Below are positions 45,446 to 58,200 of a stretch of 64,000 nt of DNA, one piece after another. The stretch is from NCBI RefSeq assembly GCF_007655135.1, contig NC_045132.1, positions 14,694,001 through 14,758,000 on the forward strand. Reading direction: 5' to 3'. Numbering within the stretch: the stretch's first letter is position 1; each line of letters opens with the position of its first letter. The position numbers were made by a program, and so were the translations under genes. This DNA is from Punica granatum. Taxonomy: Eukaryota; Streptophyta; Magnoliopsida; Myrtales; Lythraceae. The notes beneath the pieces were generated by a model. That model did not search any database and was not told where the DNA came from. It saw nothing but the letters and a program-made list of their open reading frames with translations.

Positions 45446-48400
45446 ATGGAGGAGTCTACAGGATCTATGTTCAAGTTGAATGCAACCAACTACTCTATAT
45501 GGAAGTCTCGGATGGAGGATCTTCTATTTTGCAGGGATTTGTACGATCCCATTGAAGGGGATTCCGCGAAACCCAAAGATAAGGATGACAAAGCTTGGGA
45601 ACGCACAAATCGGAAGACTATTGGTTTGATTCGGCAGTGGATAGACAATAGTATTTATCATCATGTTGCTCAGGAGACAAATGCAAAAGCTTTGTGGGAT
45701 AAATTGACAAATCTCTACGCGAGGAAGACTCCGCAAAATAAGGCCTTTCTCGTGAAGAAGCTGGTTCATCTTCGTTACCAGGATGAAGATGATATGGCTG
45801 TGCACATGAGTAATTTCCAGGATATTATTAACCAGTTGACGAACCTGGAGATAATATTACCCGATGAGTTGCAGGCTTGTCTACTTTTAGGGACTCTACC
45901 AGATAATTGGGACACACTTGTGGTTGCATTAAGCAATTCTGCGCCAAACGGGAAGGTATCGTTGGCCACGGTGACAGACAGTTTATTTAATGAGGAGACT
46001 AGAAGGAAAGGCACGGGAATTTCCATTCAGTCTGAAGCTTTGGTTACTGAACAACGGGGGAGAAATCAAAGCAGAAATTTCTCTTCCAAGCATAGTAACT
46101 CACGTGGCAAATTGAGGGGTAGATCAAAGTCGAAGACGAGGAAAGTGGTCACTTGCTATCACTGTGGAAAAGAGGGACATTACAAAAGGGAGTGTAGAGC
46201 TTTGAAGAAAAATCAGAATGGCAACGGTGCGAGTAAGAAGGAAGAAGGCACTACAGCAGTGGCATCTGATGGAGAGACCTACATCATTTGTGATGAAGCC
46301 TATGTGAATTTCACTTGTCAAGACTCTACTTGGGTTGCAGATACAGGTGCCTCGTTTCATGTCACTCCTCATCGGGATTTCTTCTTATCTTACACTACCG
46401 GGGACTATGGTTATGTGAGAATGGGGAATGGACAGTCATGCAAGATTGTCGGTATTGGTGATATCTGTCTAGAAACTGAGCTTGGCTGCAAGTTGCTTCT
46501 GAAGAAGGTGAGGCATGTTCCAGAAATTCGCCTTAACCTAATCTCGACAGGTCAGCTTGATGATGAAGGCTACAGTAACGAATTTAGCAATGGGAGATGG
46601 AAGCTCTCCAAGGGTTCGTTGGTTGTGGCACGGGGTCAGAAGACCGACACTCTCTACAGGCTGCGTGCCAAGCACAATTCCGGTCAGGTTAATGTTGCTG
46701 AGGATTATCCTATTGAGCTATGGCATAGGAGACTTGGGCATATCAGCGAGAAAGGTATTCAAATTTTTGCTAGAAAGCAGTCTTTGCCTGTTAAAGGTAT
46801 GCACTTGAGCACTTGTGATCACTGTTTAGCTGGTAAGCAGAAAAGAGTTTCTTTTGTTAGAAGTCGTCCCTCTAAATGCGATCATATACTTGATCTTGTG
46901 CATACTGATGTTTGTTTCATGTCGGATAGATCTCTTGGTGGTGCTCTCTATTTTGTGACCTTTATAGATGATCACACCAAGAAGGTTTGGGCTTACCCTA
47001 TGAGAACTAAAGATCAGGTGACTGAGATTTTCAAGAACTTTCATGTAGCAGTGGAAAGAGAAACGGGCATAAAGCTAAAATGTGTCAGAGCTGATAATGG
47101 TGATGAGTATAGGGGTCCTTTCGAGAACTATTGCAGGACTCACGGTATCAAACTTGAGAAGACAGTACCGAAGACACCACAGCAGAATGGGCTTGCAGAG
47201 AGGATGAACCGCACAATTGTTGAGAGAGTTCGTTGTATGTTTTCTCAGGCGAAACTGTCTAAGTCTTTATGGGGCGAGGCAATGACGTCAGCAGTTGATT
47301 TTATTAATCTTACACCGTCAGTTGCACTTGATGGAGATGTACCCTAGCAGGTGTGGACCGGCAAGAAAGTATCGTACAAGCATCTCAGAGTCTTCGGGTG
47401 CAGGGCATCTGTTCACATTCCTCGAGATGAAAGATCAAAACTCGATGCCAAGGCAAAACAGTGCATCTTCTTGGGTTATGTACATGAAGAGTTCGGGTAC
47501 AGGTTTTATGACCCTGATAGCAAGAAGATCATCAGGAGCAGGGATGTTGTGTTCTTTGAGGACCAAACAATCGAGGATTTGCAAAAGTTAGAGAAGGCCA
47601 GAGTAGGCAATCCTCACGAGATCTCTATTCCTGTATCGGTTGATGTAGAGCATCCAGTGGAAGAGTTACCTGGTGAGTATGAAGAAACCACGACTGGGGG
47701 TGAGATTCCTCAGGTAGATGATGATGTGACTACGGATGATACAGGCTCGCAGTTACAGTTAGAGCCTGCAGATCTACCTAGACGATCTGATAGAATAAGA
47801 CGACCATCTACAAGATATCCGCCTCATGAGTATGTGCTACTGACTGACGGGGGAGAACCTGAGTACTATGGTGAAGCTGTGGCACATGAGCACAAGGAGC
47901 ATTGGTTGAAGGCGATGAATGAGGAGATGAACTCCTTGTTTGAAAATCACACGTATGACCTAGTGAAGCTACTGTAAGGTAAGAGAGTATTGAAGAACAA
48001 ATGGGTCTACAGGTTAAAGACAGAGAACTCACGACCTCGATACAAAGCTCGACTGGTAGTGAAAGATTTCAACCAAAAGAAAGGAGTTGACTTCGATGAG
48101 ATCTTCTCGCCTGTTGTCAAGATGTCATCGATCCGAGTTGTTCTCGCACTAGCAGCTAGTCTGAATTTGGAGATCGAGCAGCTCGATGTAAAAACAGCTT
48201 TCCTGCATGGTGACTTGGAGGAAGAAATATATATGGAGCAGCTTGTAGGATTTCGAGTTAAAGGTAAGGAGCATTTGGTGTGCAGGCTGAGGAAGAGCTT
48301 GTATGGGCTTAAGCAAGCACCTCGGCAGTGGTACAAAAAGTTTGACTCTTTCATGTTGAGCCATGGCTACACCGGACAACTGCAGATCATTGTGTGTTCG

Positions 48401-49413
48401 TGAAACAATTCTCGGATGGTGATTTTATCATTTTACTATTATATGTGGATGATACGTTACTTGTTGGTCATGATATGAGCAAGATTGCAGAGTTGAAGAA
48501 AGAGCTCAGTAAGTCCTTTGCCATGTAGTATTTGGGACCAGCAAAGCAGATCCTTGGGATGCATATTTCTCGTGACAGATCAAGTGAAAAAATTTGGCTT
48601 TCTCAAGAGAAGTACATCGAGAAGATTTTGGATTGATTCAATATGGGTAATGCTAAACCAGTTTCATCACCACTTGCTTCTCATTTCAAACTTAGCTCGA
48701 AGCAATGTCCTACAAATGAAAAGGAGAAAGAAGAGATGAAGAAAGTTCCTTACTCATCAGCTGTAGGAAGTTTAATGTATGCCATGGTCTGTACAAGGCC
48801 AGATATCGCTCATTCTGTTGGTGTGGTTAGTCGTTTTCTCTCCAATCCGGGGAAAGAGCATTGGAATGCGGTTAAGTGGATCCTGAGGTATCTCAGAGGA
48901 ACATCCAAGGTGTGTTTACACTTTGGCACTAGTAAGCCGGAGTTAGTGGGCTATACGGATGCAGATATGGCAGGAGATATTGATTCCCGGAAATCCACTT
49001 CAGGATACTTGATGACTTTTGCAGGGGGAGCTATCTCATGGCAATCAAGGCTTCAAAAGTGCATTGCTTTGTCTGCAACGGAAGCCGAATACATTGCGGT
49101 GACCGAAGGTTGCAAGGAGATGTTGTGGTTGCAAAAGTTTTTGCAGGAGTTGAGCTTGAAGCAAGAAAGGTATGTTCTACACTGTGATAGTCAAAGCGCC
49201 ATTCATCTTTGCAAGAATCCCACTTTCCATTCGAGGTCGAAGCATATCGATATCAAGTTTCATAGGATTAGAGATGTGTTGGAGTCCAAGCTAGTGAAGC
49301 TAGACAAAGTGCACACTGATGAGAATGGAGCTGATATGATGACAAAACCTCTCGCTAGGGAGAAACTTCATGTTTGCAGAAGTATAGCCGGTATGCTCGA
49401 AACCTCCAAATAG
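45446..49413 (+). pseudogene. copia gag-pol polyprotein with five breaks
   Basis: The natural start is ATG 45446 (MEESTGSMFKLN); an upstream TTG is not used. Gag ends in a CCHC zinc knuckle from residue 237. Protease has DTGAS at residue 299. Integrase has a zinc-binding HRRLGH...CDHC and the HTD/DNG/E core. Reverse transcriptase has DVKTAFLHGDL and YVDD (48442-48453). RNase H has TEAEYIA and CDSQSAIHL. Breaks: TAG 47345-47347, TAA 47975-47977, a missing base near 48371-48375, TAG 48526-48528 and TGA 48634-48636. Otherwise the frame is continuous, so the element died recently. Confidence 0.92.
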
Positions 49414-49428
49414 TCGGGAGGGGGAGTT

Positions 49429-50074
49429 TGTTGGGTATCCCTCCAATTTGGAGGAAGTTGGGCTCAAATTGTATTGGGCTTTTATCGGGCTTTAATAGGC
49501 CCAAGGACCCACTTTTGTTAGGGTTTATTTTTCAGCAAACCAGCTGAGGTGTAGCAGTAGATCAGCACAAAATAACAGAGAAGAGCAGAGCAGAATTCGG
49601 ATAAACAGGGGCAGCGCGCAGCTGGAGATCAAACCTCGATCGGGACGTCAAACGAACTCTGATTGGGACGAAATTTTGACAGCAGCTTCACAACACGTGG
49701 GGCTAAGTTCTGAACGGTCAGAATTTCTATTCGAGCTCTGTAGGTGCTGTTTCAGCTGACTTTGTGAACCACCCGGTGTGGGTGACGAATTTAGTGTTTG
49801 AGTGATCCAAGAGAGTGTTTCTCTTGAGTTTGGTGATCCAAGGGTTTACCCTTGATGAAAGACATTGTATAACCTTCATTCATAGTGGATCGTTGATTCG
49901 GAATTGGTCCTGTGGTTTTTCTCCATATCGGGGTTTTCTACGTAAAATTCTTGGTGTTCTTTTACTTTATTGCTTGTTGGTTGATTTGATTAGTTCCTAT
50001 CTCGATTACACTAGTATAGGGGAGGAAGATTAATCGCTGCGTTATTGTTTGGTTGAGCACATCCCTTCCCAACA
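49429..50074 (+). repeat. 3' LTR of the copia element
   Basis: 646 bp, same length as the 5' LTR with about 15 substitutions and no indels. Confidence 0.95.
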
Positions 50075-50079
50075 ATTTC

Positions 50080-50845
50080 TGTGATACAAAAATTGGGAAA
50101 GAGTTACCGCACATGCACAGGTATCAACTAGTTCATTAATGAAAGATCATGATTAGCTTATTCTTTTTCTTTTGATTACAAGGGAAACCCATAGGCATAG
50201 TACTGTTAAATAGAAATCACAATGTTTAATAAATTGGTATGAATAGTCCCACTAAGTATCAAACCTGCAACCTTTTGGGACTATTCTTTGATGATTATGA
50301 AATTCTTATTCTGACGGCCATAGGCTTATAAGGATCATATGGAAAATTTTATGAGCGAAAAAAAAATCCATTCATATAGAAAATTATGACCCCTAATACT
50401 ACCAAGGACATGGAATAGAATGCTAGATAAAGATAATCGAAACATAAATTTTTTTAAAAAAATTATCATACTTTTCTATCTTAATTAAAAGAAAATGTTT
50501 TGTCCACCAAAAAAAAATGTTTTAAATATTTTTCTATCTAAATAAAATCTTAGAATCTAATTAAAATTCAATATCCCAATCTAATATTCTACTTATGAAT
50601 GAAGACAACTCATCTTCCATTTGTATTTCACGCGAATCCATTTTCAATTTATCGGAGAGATACTCATTTGGACTTGAATTTCTTGAAGCTATATGGATCC
50701 GAAATTCCTCCACGTCAGTTCCTCGATGTTAATACGAAAAATAGTAAAGTATATGTTGTGTAAGAGAATATACTTTGACAACTATGAACCAATAATGATA
50801 ACTTCTAAGGAAAATATAGCGAAAATTTCAAGGAACTACGTATAA
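50080..50845. other. 5' flank of DUF26 copy 6
   Basis: AT-rich, no gene recognised. Confidence 0.35.
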
Positions 50846-50853
50846 TATAAAAG
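50846..50853 (+). promoter_or_regulatory. TATA box of DUF26 copy 6
   Basis: TATAAAAG 84 bases before the ATG at 50937. It is retained although the coding region is broken. Confidence 0.5.
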
Positions 50854-50936
50854 GATAGAGCTCCTTAACGTTCAGCGAACGGCCCTCAAAAAAGGACCAA
50901 ATCTCAAGTTCATTAAGAGAACCCACATAATTATAC

Positions 50937-51381
50937 ATGAGCAACATGTCAAAGAAGAGAACTATGATCTTCTCGAAGAGAATTGTGGTTCTTGTGCTTG
51001 TTACGTGTTTACTTTCTGACATTGGGAGCGGCCTTCCAAACACAGACACAGTTTACCATATGTGTAACGACGACTCATATCCACCCCATGATGATTACGA
51101 CATCGGAAGCCCACTATTTTTTCAGTATCGGTACTGTTCTGGATAATGTAGAGCAATACACACCGGGTGAGGGTTTCAATTATTACACAAGCTCCCAATA
51201 TGATAACGCAATTGCGTATGGGCATTGAACCTGCAACGGGGAACTTTCTGATACAGACTGCAGTTCGTGCATGCTGGTCGCCCATCATCAAATAAATTTT
51301 CAATGCGAGAACAGGATAGGTGGTCAACTGCAGCTTCAGGATTGCAGGATAAGGTTTGAGACTTATCCATTTACTGAATAA
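50937..51381 (+). pseudogene. broken DUF26 (Gnk2-like) copy 6
   Basis: ATG 50937 opens a signal peptide and the mature motif LPNTDTVYHMC. A one-base shift near 51105-51125 ends the first frame at about 51144. The rest (GTVLDNVEQ, GFNYYTSSQ, AIAYGH) continues in the second frame until TGA at 51226-51228, where Gly of the conserved YGHG(T/A)C stretch should be. The C-terminal part with C-X8-C-X2-C (CNGELSDTDCSSC) and QDCRIRFETYPF is clean to TAA 51379-51381. One frameshift and one nonsense mutation. Confidence 0.85.
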
Positions 51382-51690
51382 TCAAAGCTTTACGACTCAG
51401 TATTATGGTGGCTGATGTTATATTTGTATGCAAAAAGATTAACTGGTTATGTATTATGATGTCTACTGATCAAGTTATGTATTATCTATAAATTGTATCA
51501 CTTGTGCCGGTACCATATTTTCATGTATATTGAATAATCAAAGCTTTACGACTCAGCATTGTGGTGGCTGATTTTATATTATATGGAAAATGATTCACTG
51601 GTTAATCATGTATTATGATGTCTACTGGTAAGTTAATTATGCATTATTTATAAATTGTATCACTTGTGCCGATATCATATTTTCATGTAT
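51377..51690. repeat. 156-bp tandem duplication after DUF26 copy 6
   Basis: The unit beginning gaataatcaaagctttacgactcag starts at 51376 and again at 51532. Both carry tgtattatgatgtctactg and tataaattgtatcacttgtgcc. The copies are moderately diverged. Confidence 0.85.
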
Positions 51691-52286
51691 CAAGTAGAAA
51701 TGATTACTCTGCTACAACTATAAAGTTTGCGTCATATACGATTTTTCACGCATTTTGGGTTTTCTAGCTAGAAAAATAACTGAGCACTTAATTCGAAGTT
51801 CAGTCCTATAAATGATGACATAACATTCTTTTGCCTCATGCGTCAAATTTTCTCTTGCCGATTGGTGACTAGCTCGAAATTAATCTCAAGAAAACGCAGG
51901 ACAAAGATGGGCAGAAAATAAGAGCTAACTCTATATCGGTACATCTGATAAATCTTTCAAATTTCTTTCACAGACAAATTTGTTAATTCATGACACTCAC
52001 TCCCTCCTTTCATTGAGGTGATACTTGCTCCTTTCATTGTAGTTTCATGTTTCAAGTAAGATTATATCCAATATGATCATAATGGCGATCGACCCGGCAA
52101 AGGTCTCCAAAGAATTGGCAATTAGAATCTGTTAAAAAATTTCACTAAGTTCTAATAAGTGGTTAGATCCATATTCAATCCAATTGACAGGATGGTTTGC
52201 CTAATGTTTTTATATTCGTGGTTTTTGCTTTATGTTTTTCCAACTAGTCTCACATGGCAACTTAGCTATGGTCTTTCTAGAATCTC
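51691..52286. other. intergenic DNA
   Basis: No gene or repeat recognised. Confidence 0.35.
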
Positions 52287-52291
52287 CTATT

Positions 52292-52956
52292 TGACGCAGC
52301 GTACAATGCGAGTAATCGTCACAGACCCGTTGATTCACGCACGAATACTGGAACTACGACCTTCTATACCTGTTGATTCTACGAATACCAGGAAATAGGC
52401 ATCAAACTCGAATCGATCCGAGATTGGACAAAGCACGAAAGCTCTAAATTTTATTGATAATCCAAAAGATGACTCCTTCAGTCCTAGGGCTTACACAAAA
52501 CTTAAATAGGGTTTAAGAAAACCTAAATTGCATAAAAAGAACTAAACTCTTCTAAAATTGCAAAAACACCCTAATTAACATAAATTGCCTATTTGAGGCC
52601 TTAAACGATGGAATTTGCCTTAAATATCGAAAAATCACGGCAAAGCCGTGAGTTTTGTTCCGGAGGCCATTTCCTTCAAAATAGGGTCGTCAGAACCTAA
52701 TTTTCTCCAGATACCGACTTGCCAGGTCTTAAACGATGGAATTTGCCTAAAAAGAACTAAACTCTTCTAAAATTGCAAAAACACCCTAATTAACATAAAT
52801 TGCCTGTTTGAGGCCTTAAACGATGGAATTTGCCTTAAATATCGAAAAATCACGGCAAGGCCGTGAGTTTTGTTCCGGAGGCCATTTCCTTCAAAATAGG
52901 GTCGTCAGAACCTAATTTTCTCCAGATACCGACTTACCAGGTCTTCTGCCGCATCA
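52292..52956 (-). mobile_element. solo LTR with internal exact-length duplication
   Basis: TGACGCAGCG at the left and GCCGCATCA at the right give TG...CA ends, flanked by the perfect 5-base TSD CTATT (52287-52291 and 52957-52961). On the minus strand it reads TGATGCGGCAG..., then a TATTTAAG TATA-like box (near 52504) and ATCAATAAAATT poly(A)-like signal (near 52452), so the LTR points left. A 215-bp segment is duplicated in tandem. No internal retrotransposon sequence remains. A related end fragment is at 21575-21735. Confidence 0.85.
52534..52945. repeat. 215-bp-period tandem duplication inside the solo LTR
   Basis: 52534-52730 and 52749-52945 differ at only about three positions (tatttgagg/tgtttgagg, gcaaagcc/gcaaggcc, cttgcc/cttacc). 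The junction carries a third cttaaacgatggaatttgcct, the likely recombination microhomology. Confidence 0.9.
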
Positions 52957-52961
52957 CTATT

Positions 52962-54943
52962 ACAATGTCATACACCATCGAACACCTGCCTTGAAAAACT
53001 GATCATGAGTCGGGCTTCCTTTCTCGTACTTGGGTGAGAAGACAAACTGAACACGAGGTGAGCTCACTCTTCCGCACCTAGGCTTTTGAGCTGTGAGTTA
53101 GATGTCAAACCTGGTAACTGTAAAAAATCTCTTCAGGTTCCGATTCCCCTCCATGTTCAGGAGGCAAATTTTTTTTCTCAAAGCATGGGTTTTCATGCTT
53201 GATCTCCTCAAACAGGGATTCGAGATATTTTATATTTGCCCAAACTAATCAAAAATTTTGTTCCTCCGCAGGTGAATCAGGAATTTAAGGGATGTAGACA
53301 TTGGATGAGAACTGTATTGAAGTGGCTTTATCAAGAGCTAAGAAAAAGAATCCTCAGGTTAAGAAACCAGCTTAGGTGGCAGTCTAGGCGGCGATGGTAT
53401 TACTCCGATGGAGAGGAACAATTCCTCGATAAAATTGGTGGACCCTTGAGCATATCGCAAAGTCAACCCGTTGACGGTAAATTCGGCGCTTCTTGGGAGG
53501 CAAACCCAATTTCTTTCGGTTTGATTTTTTTTATTTTATCTTCTTTTATTTAGAGTCTAATTCAATTTTAGATATTTTGCAGCTTGGGGACTCAAGTGTT
53601 GCGGCACAGTGTTAATTTTGCATTAGCAAAGTGGTCTGAAACGACAATTTTATTTCCGTTAAACGTGCCTTGAGGCATGAATTTAAAATTGTGCAGACAG
53701 AGATTTTGGTCTCAGTAGTTCAAGTCGCTGTAGCAAAATTGAAAATTGTCGTGGCGAGAGCAATTCCCAATTTTCTAGCTCTCTGTACTTTTATTTGCTA
53801 CCGCAAAAATCAAAATTGCCGTGGCAAGATTTTTCGATTGTGACACGCGTCTCAGTATTCCAAATGGCCACAGCGAAATTTAAAATGGCCATGATAAAAG
53901 AGGATCCTAGCCTCTATACTTTAATTTGTTGCGGCAAATTCATAAGTTGCTGCGGCAATTGATTATTAGAAAAAAAATAAAAAGGGAAAATTCGAGGATT
54001 AAAATCAGAAGCATAAAAAAGTCAAAACCCTTAGACATGTTTCTTCTTACGTTGACTACCTCTCACGACTTTCTCTGTTTCCCTTATTCTCTCTTTATTG
54101 CACAGGTCATCTCTTCCGATTGGATTCCAACTGATGACTTGCCTGATCGGTATCGGGCTCGATTCTTTAACAAACAACTATACTTCCCCTTCACGCTTGT
54201 GCTTTGATCGTCCTTGTGAAGCCGTTCATAGCCGACCTAAAGAAGTCTCTGCTTGCTCCACTTCCTTCGATGGATCATCCGTCCCGGTTCCTTTTGACAG
54301 CGGTGATCGACAGCCCACCATTGCCCTTTTGACCTTCGATCAAGTAAGTAGGGAGACGCTTTCTCCTGATATGGTAATGCTGACCTGACGAAGGACAACG
54401 AATAGCAGAGGGACTTTGACCCTTCGAGCTGACCTTCGATCAACGCGATGACAACTCAAAGCTGAGCCTCTTGCTCTATTCGATGCTACCATCAGCAGCC
54501 TCGAGCCCTTAGCCACCACCAGAAGCCTCTACCCCGAGCTTAGCAGTAGCCCTCCTCTCGTCAGCACTGATAATTGGGGAATTATATTCCCACTGTGGTG
54601 CTCGATGGAGGGGAAGAAGACAACAATAACAAGGGAGATGGAACTGCAGCTGAGAATAAATGGGATGCGGAGTAGTAATTAGTAGCACTACACGGCAAGT
54701 TCAAGCTGTTCTTCACACGAGGGGAGTATTTTCGATGTTTCTTTTATTGTCCATCTGATTATCTGTGGGCCCTGACATTGAGAACAATATTAGATTTAGG
54801 TTTGGGGTGCTACCTTGCATCATATGCTTGTCTGATTATGATTGTGTTGCTATTGACTTAATTTTTTTGTTTTAATGTTGATGTGTAGGTTAGCTGCTTT
54901 GGTTTTTTTTAGGTTGATAGAGTAGTCAGTTGGTCTGTTTTCC
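52962..54943. other. unidentified region with scattered short frames
   Basis: A 105-codon + frame at 53236-53553 has many Arg/Lys/Trp residues but no recognised domain. The stretch 53590-53960 repeats gccgtggcaa/gttgcggcaa-like words in both orientations, resembling subterminal repeats of a DNA transposon or an LTR. No boundaries were found. Confidence 0.3.
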
Positions 54944-55235
54944 TCTCTTTCACATTTCTAGAGAATATCTTCTAATCCTTCAAATTTCAACCTCAATCAA
55001 AATGATAACGGACCGATCTCAGGCTTTTCTTCTTTAATCAAATATGATCACAATTAGCCTTCAAATGTGGACTTGATCAATGAACTAATTCATGGGCCTT
55101 TAGAAATCAACTCATTTAAAGTGAGTCTGAAAACATGAGACAATGTCAACACTTTCTTGGGCCAACACACAAGGTTGGCTTATATATAGATCAACGCATA
55201 TAATTTTGAAAATTCCCGATAATTAGGTGTCAACA
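54944..55235 (-). repeat. LTR (left copy) of the minus-strand element
   Basis: Ends in gtgtcaaca, next to the polypurine-like tract. Alignment to the right copy is roughly 80 percent by eye. Confidence 0.6.
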
Positions 55236-58200
55236 ATTATCCCCGCATTTGTGCCTCAAATGACTTTATTTGAGGTACAAATGATTAAAAATGCCCAAAT
55301 ATGATTGCTCAATCGATTTGTATTTCAACCGAGGTCAATGATTTATGTACTTGTAAGCCGAATTTTCTCACATGAAAGTTAAGAAGAAGTCAAATTTCAC
55401 TATGGGAGACCCACTACGTTTGGCCACACATACACAAGCACCTCAAACTCAGGCATATTTTTAATTGTGGCACTAGGGGCTTTTATTGTGCAAGGAAAAA
55501 GCATGAAACCACTAATTAACCTTGGTCGCGATGGTTTTCTCTCTACATGCTTGAGATGATAACCTAGCCATGATATTGGCCTTCAGGTTCTGATTCTACG
55601 GATTTGGAGTTATTGGTCTCACTTATAAGTAAGTCCGTGGCAAACAAAACATAAATGTGAAAATTCATGTGTTCACCGCTACCTACTTCACTACTAGTAC
55701 GAATTTCTGATAAATGCTCAAAATCACTTAAGGTAGCAAACAAACCATTCAACGGTTTGAACAATTACATCCAAAAGAATGATGCTTGTCAATTAGATTT
55801 TGGTGAAAATGAGAACTTCTTCACTAGTTTTAGTGGCAGTGATGGATTTCCACCACGTCCAACTAGGTTTAGGTGAAGCTTCTTTATTCCAAGCGTACTC
55901 AATATGCTTCTATTGCATTCAAATTGATACAACAGTCTAAAAATTGCGCGCTTGGAATTCGCTCGTGCTCCTCGCGACTTGCCCCCGCTAGTAAAAGATT
56001 CATTACCCATTGGAACACCCAACAACATGAAAGTCTCCATGGTGGTTTAGGTACTTTTCTCCTCGATGGAATTATTACCTAAAGTAAGTCATGAAAGTAA
56101 TTTATATTACGGCAAGAGAAACTTTCAACTGTTAATTTGTCTCGGCCGATAATTGATATGAGTATAGGTTGGAGAATCATGGCCAACCAAAATAATCACT
56201 TACATGTTACTTCTTTTGGTCGCGACTCATGCTTTCTCACACAAGAGTTAATATGTTACGAATGATATTTGCATCGTCCAGAAAAATCTATTCGCATTTC
56301 TCTAGGAACTGTGGGTTCTTCAGCAACAAAAGTACCTTTATTGGTCTTTTTTTCCGGTCTTTTTCCACAGCATTTTGATATTTTCTAGCAAGGTGGAGCT
56401 CCTCAAGTATGGAAAATGAACTTTTCAACCACCTACTTTAGAGGCATACTTACGATTAGTGAAACTAAATTTGATGGCACCGATGGTTGATATTCCTCTG
56501 ACTTTCATACAATTCTTTCATGTTGCCTTCTCATTTGCGATTATAATAGACCGCGATGAAATGAGTGAAGCCACAAAATTAGCGAGCTCAACCTTTTGTG
56601 GCATGATTTCCCCCCGAGTTTTCCAAAGTTAACTGAACACGATGAAAACTCAACGCGGAAAAGAGGAGGACGAAGACAAACTAGTTGCTTGATTTCATCG
56701 CGATTGAAAATGGAGTCTATCTCCAATACAGTGGAAGTTCTAGTAGATGAAGCTCTTTCGGTCATTAACTTCATGGCTAACCAAATTGCAGCTCGCTCAG
56801 TTGACCGTGGTGGTATTTCTTTCCTTATGGGTTTTCAAAGCCTTTTAAGACATGATAAAATATTATCACATAACCGCGGAGGGCGATAATGGTCTTTTTG
56901 GCCATTTTCACTGTGATTCAGATTCGATGCTTCTTCCTCAACTGCGATGATATCAGTCGGCATAACTAGAATAGGATTATATACATTCTCATTATGAGAA
57001 TAGGTCATTTGGGTGTATCTAAATAGATACTATTTTTACATATGGATCCATACGTCGTTAAATTCCTTTTAGGATTACGAATAGGCGTAATCGGAACAGC
57101 TTTTTAAACATCTCTCCTTATTTGGGTTGGGACCCCATTCTTTTTGTACGATCACCATCGAAGTGATTGTAGATGGCATGATGGATAGCGATCTCGACTA
57201 TCTTCCAGGTGCGATATCTTGTGGCTTTGCCATCTATTTAAGCGCTTTGTCGAAGAGCAGGGAAGTGTGCTTTAGCGTTTCCATCATAGAATAGAGGAAC
57301 TCATCTTGTTGTCGAGTTTGCTTAGCAATTTGACTTTCCTTAGAATTTTATGATATTGGCTTATGAAATGTTTCGACAGTTGCCCCATAAGGTTGCGATA
57401 CCATTAAATCATAAAAAGTCAATACTTTAGAGTCATGATAATTGTCGGCCTCATGGTATCACACCATGTCAAAATAACCATGGGCAGATGGAAACGAAAT
57501 TTGTTGCGGTGAATTGTATACAATGGGCGTCACGAAAATAATCAGTCTCATAGTGATAGAAGTTCGATGGGCTCGAATTATCCCAAGATGGGTCATCATA
57601 AGCCCCGATGAATGATGATCTTATTTCCTTCACGGCTTCATAGTCTCTTGCATAAAGATAAGGACTAAAAACCGGTTGCGAAGCGTTATTCCAACACAAA
57701 ACGCTATAAGTCGAGTAAGTTGGCTTGTAAACGTCTGTGTCAGCCGCTGTTACTAGTATAAAATAATTTTCAAGACCTTACCACGTGGCCCAGTCAAAAT
57801 GAGACACATGTCAAGGGTATTTCTGAAAATTATGGAAGTCTAGGTGGCATAGGTGTAATATCGAAGCCTTAGAGAATTGTCGCCTGAAACTCGAAATAAA
57901 TTTATATTTGAACCCATCAAGAGACAGAATTTGAACATAGATGTTGCATGGACTTGCATGGGCCATATTCTACATTTTGCACAAATTCTAGAGTTTGGGT
58001 CCAAATGATGCCGTTCTAGAACAAAAGTAGTTACAAGCTGAAAGGATAAGGATTATCCAAGGAAACTGAGTCAAACTTTTGGATAATTATCACGTGGGAT
58101 AGGATTTTGCAAACCCACGTTCCTAATGTTGCAGAAAGAAGATCCATAACTGCCAACAAGTGATGAAAAGCTATACATACCAGAAGATCTTGCTAGAGCA

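Larger units (their letters stand above)
44746..50074 (+). mobile_element. complete Ty1/copia (Tork/Tnt1-like) retrotransposon
   Basis: Flanked by the perfect 5-base TSD ATTTC (44741-44745 and 50075-50079). It has two 646-bp LTRs starting TGTTGGGTATCC and ending CCCAACA. The PBS TGGTATCAGAGC (45394-45405), complementary to initiator Met-tRNA, lies 2 bases inside the 5' LTR, and the polypurine tract gggagggggagtt (49416-49428) abuts the 3' LTR. The LTRs differ at about 15 of 646 positions, mostly transitions. Under common plant rates this suggests insertion roughly one to two million years ago. Domain order (gag, PR, INT, RT, RNase H) is copia-type. Confidence 0.95.

Noticed and set aside
53236..53553. 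105-codon frame as a gene
   Set aside because: Arg/Trp-rich with no recognised domain, no promoter evidence and set in repeat-like sequence; left as unidentified.
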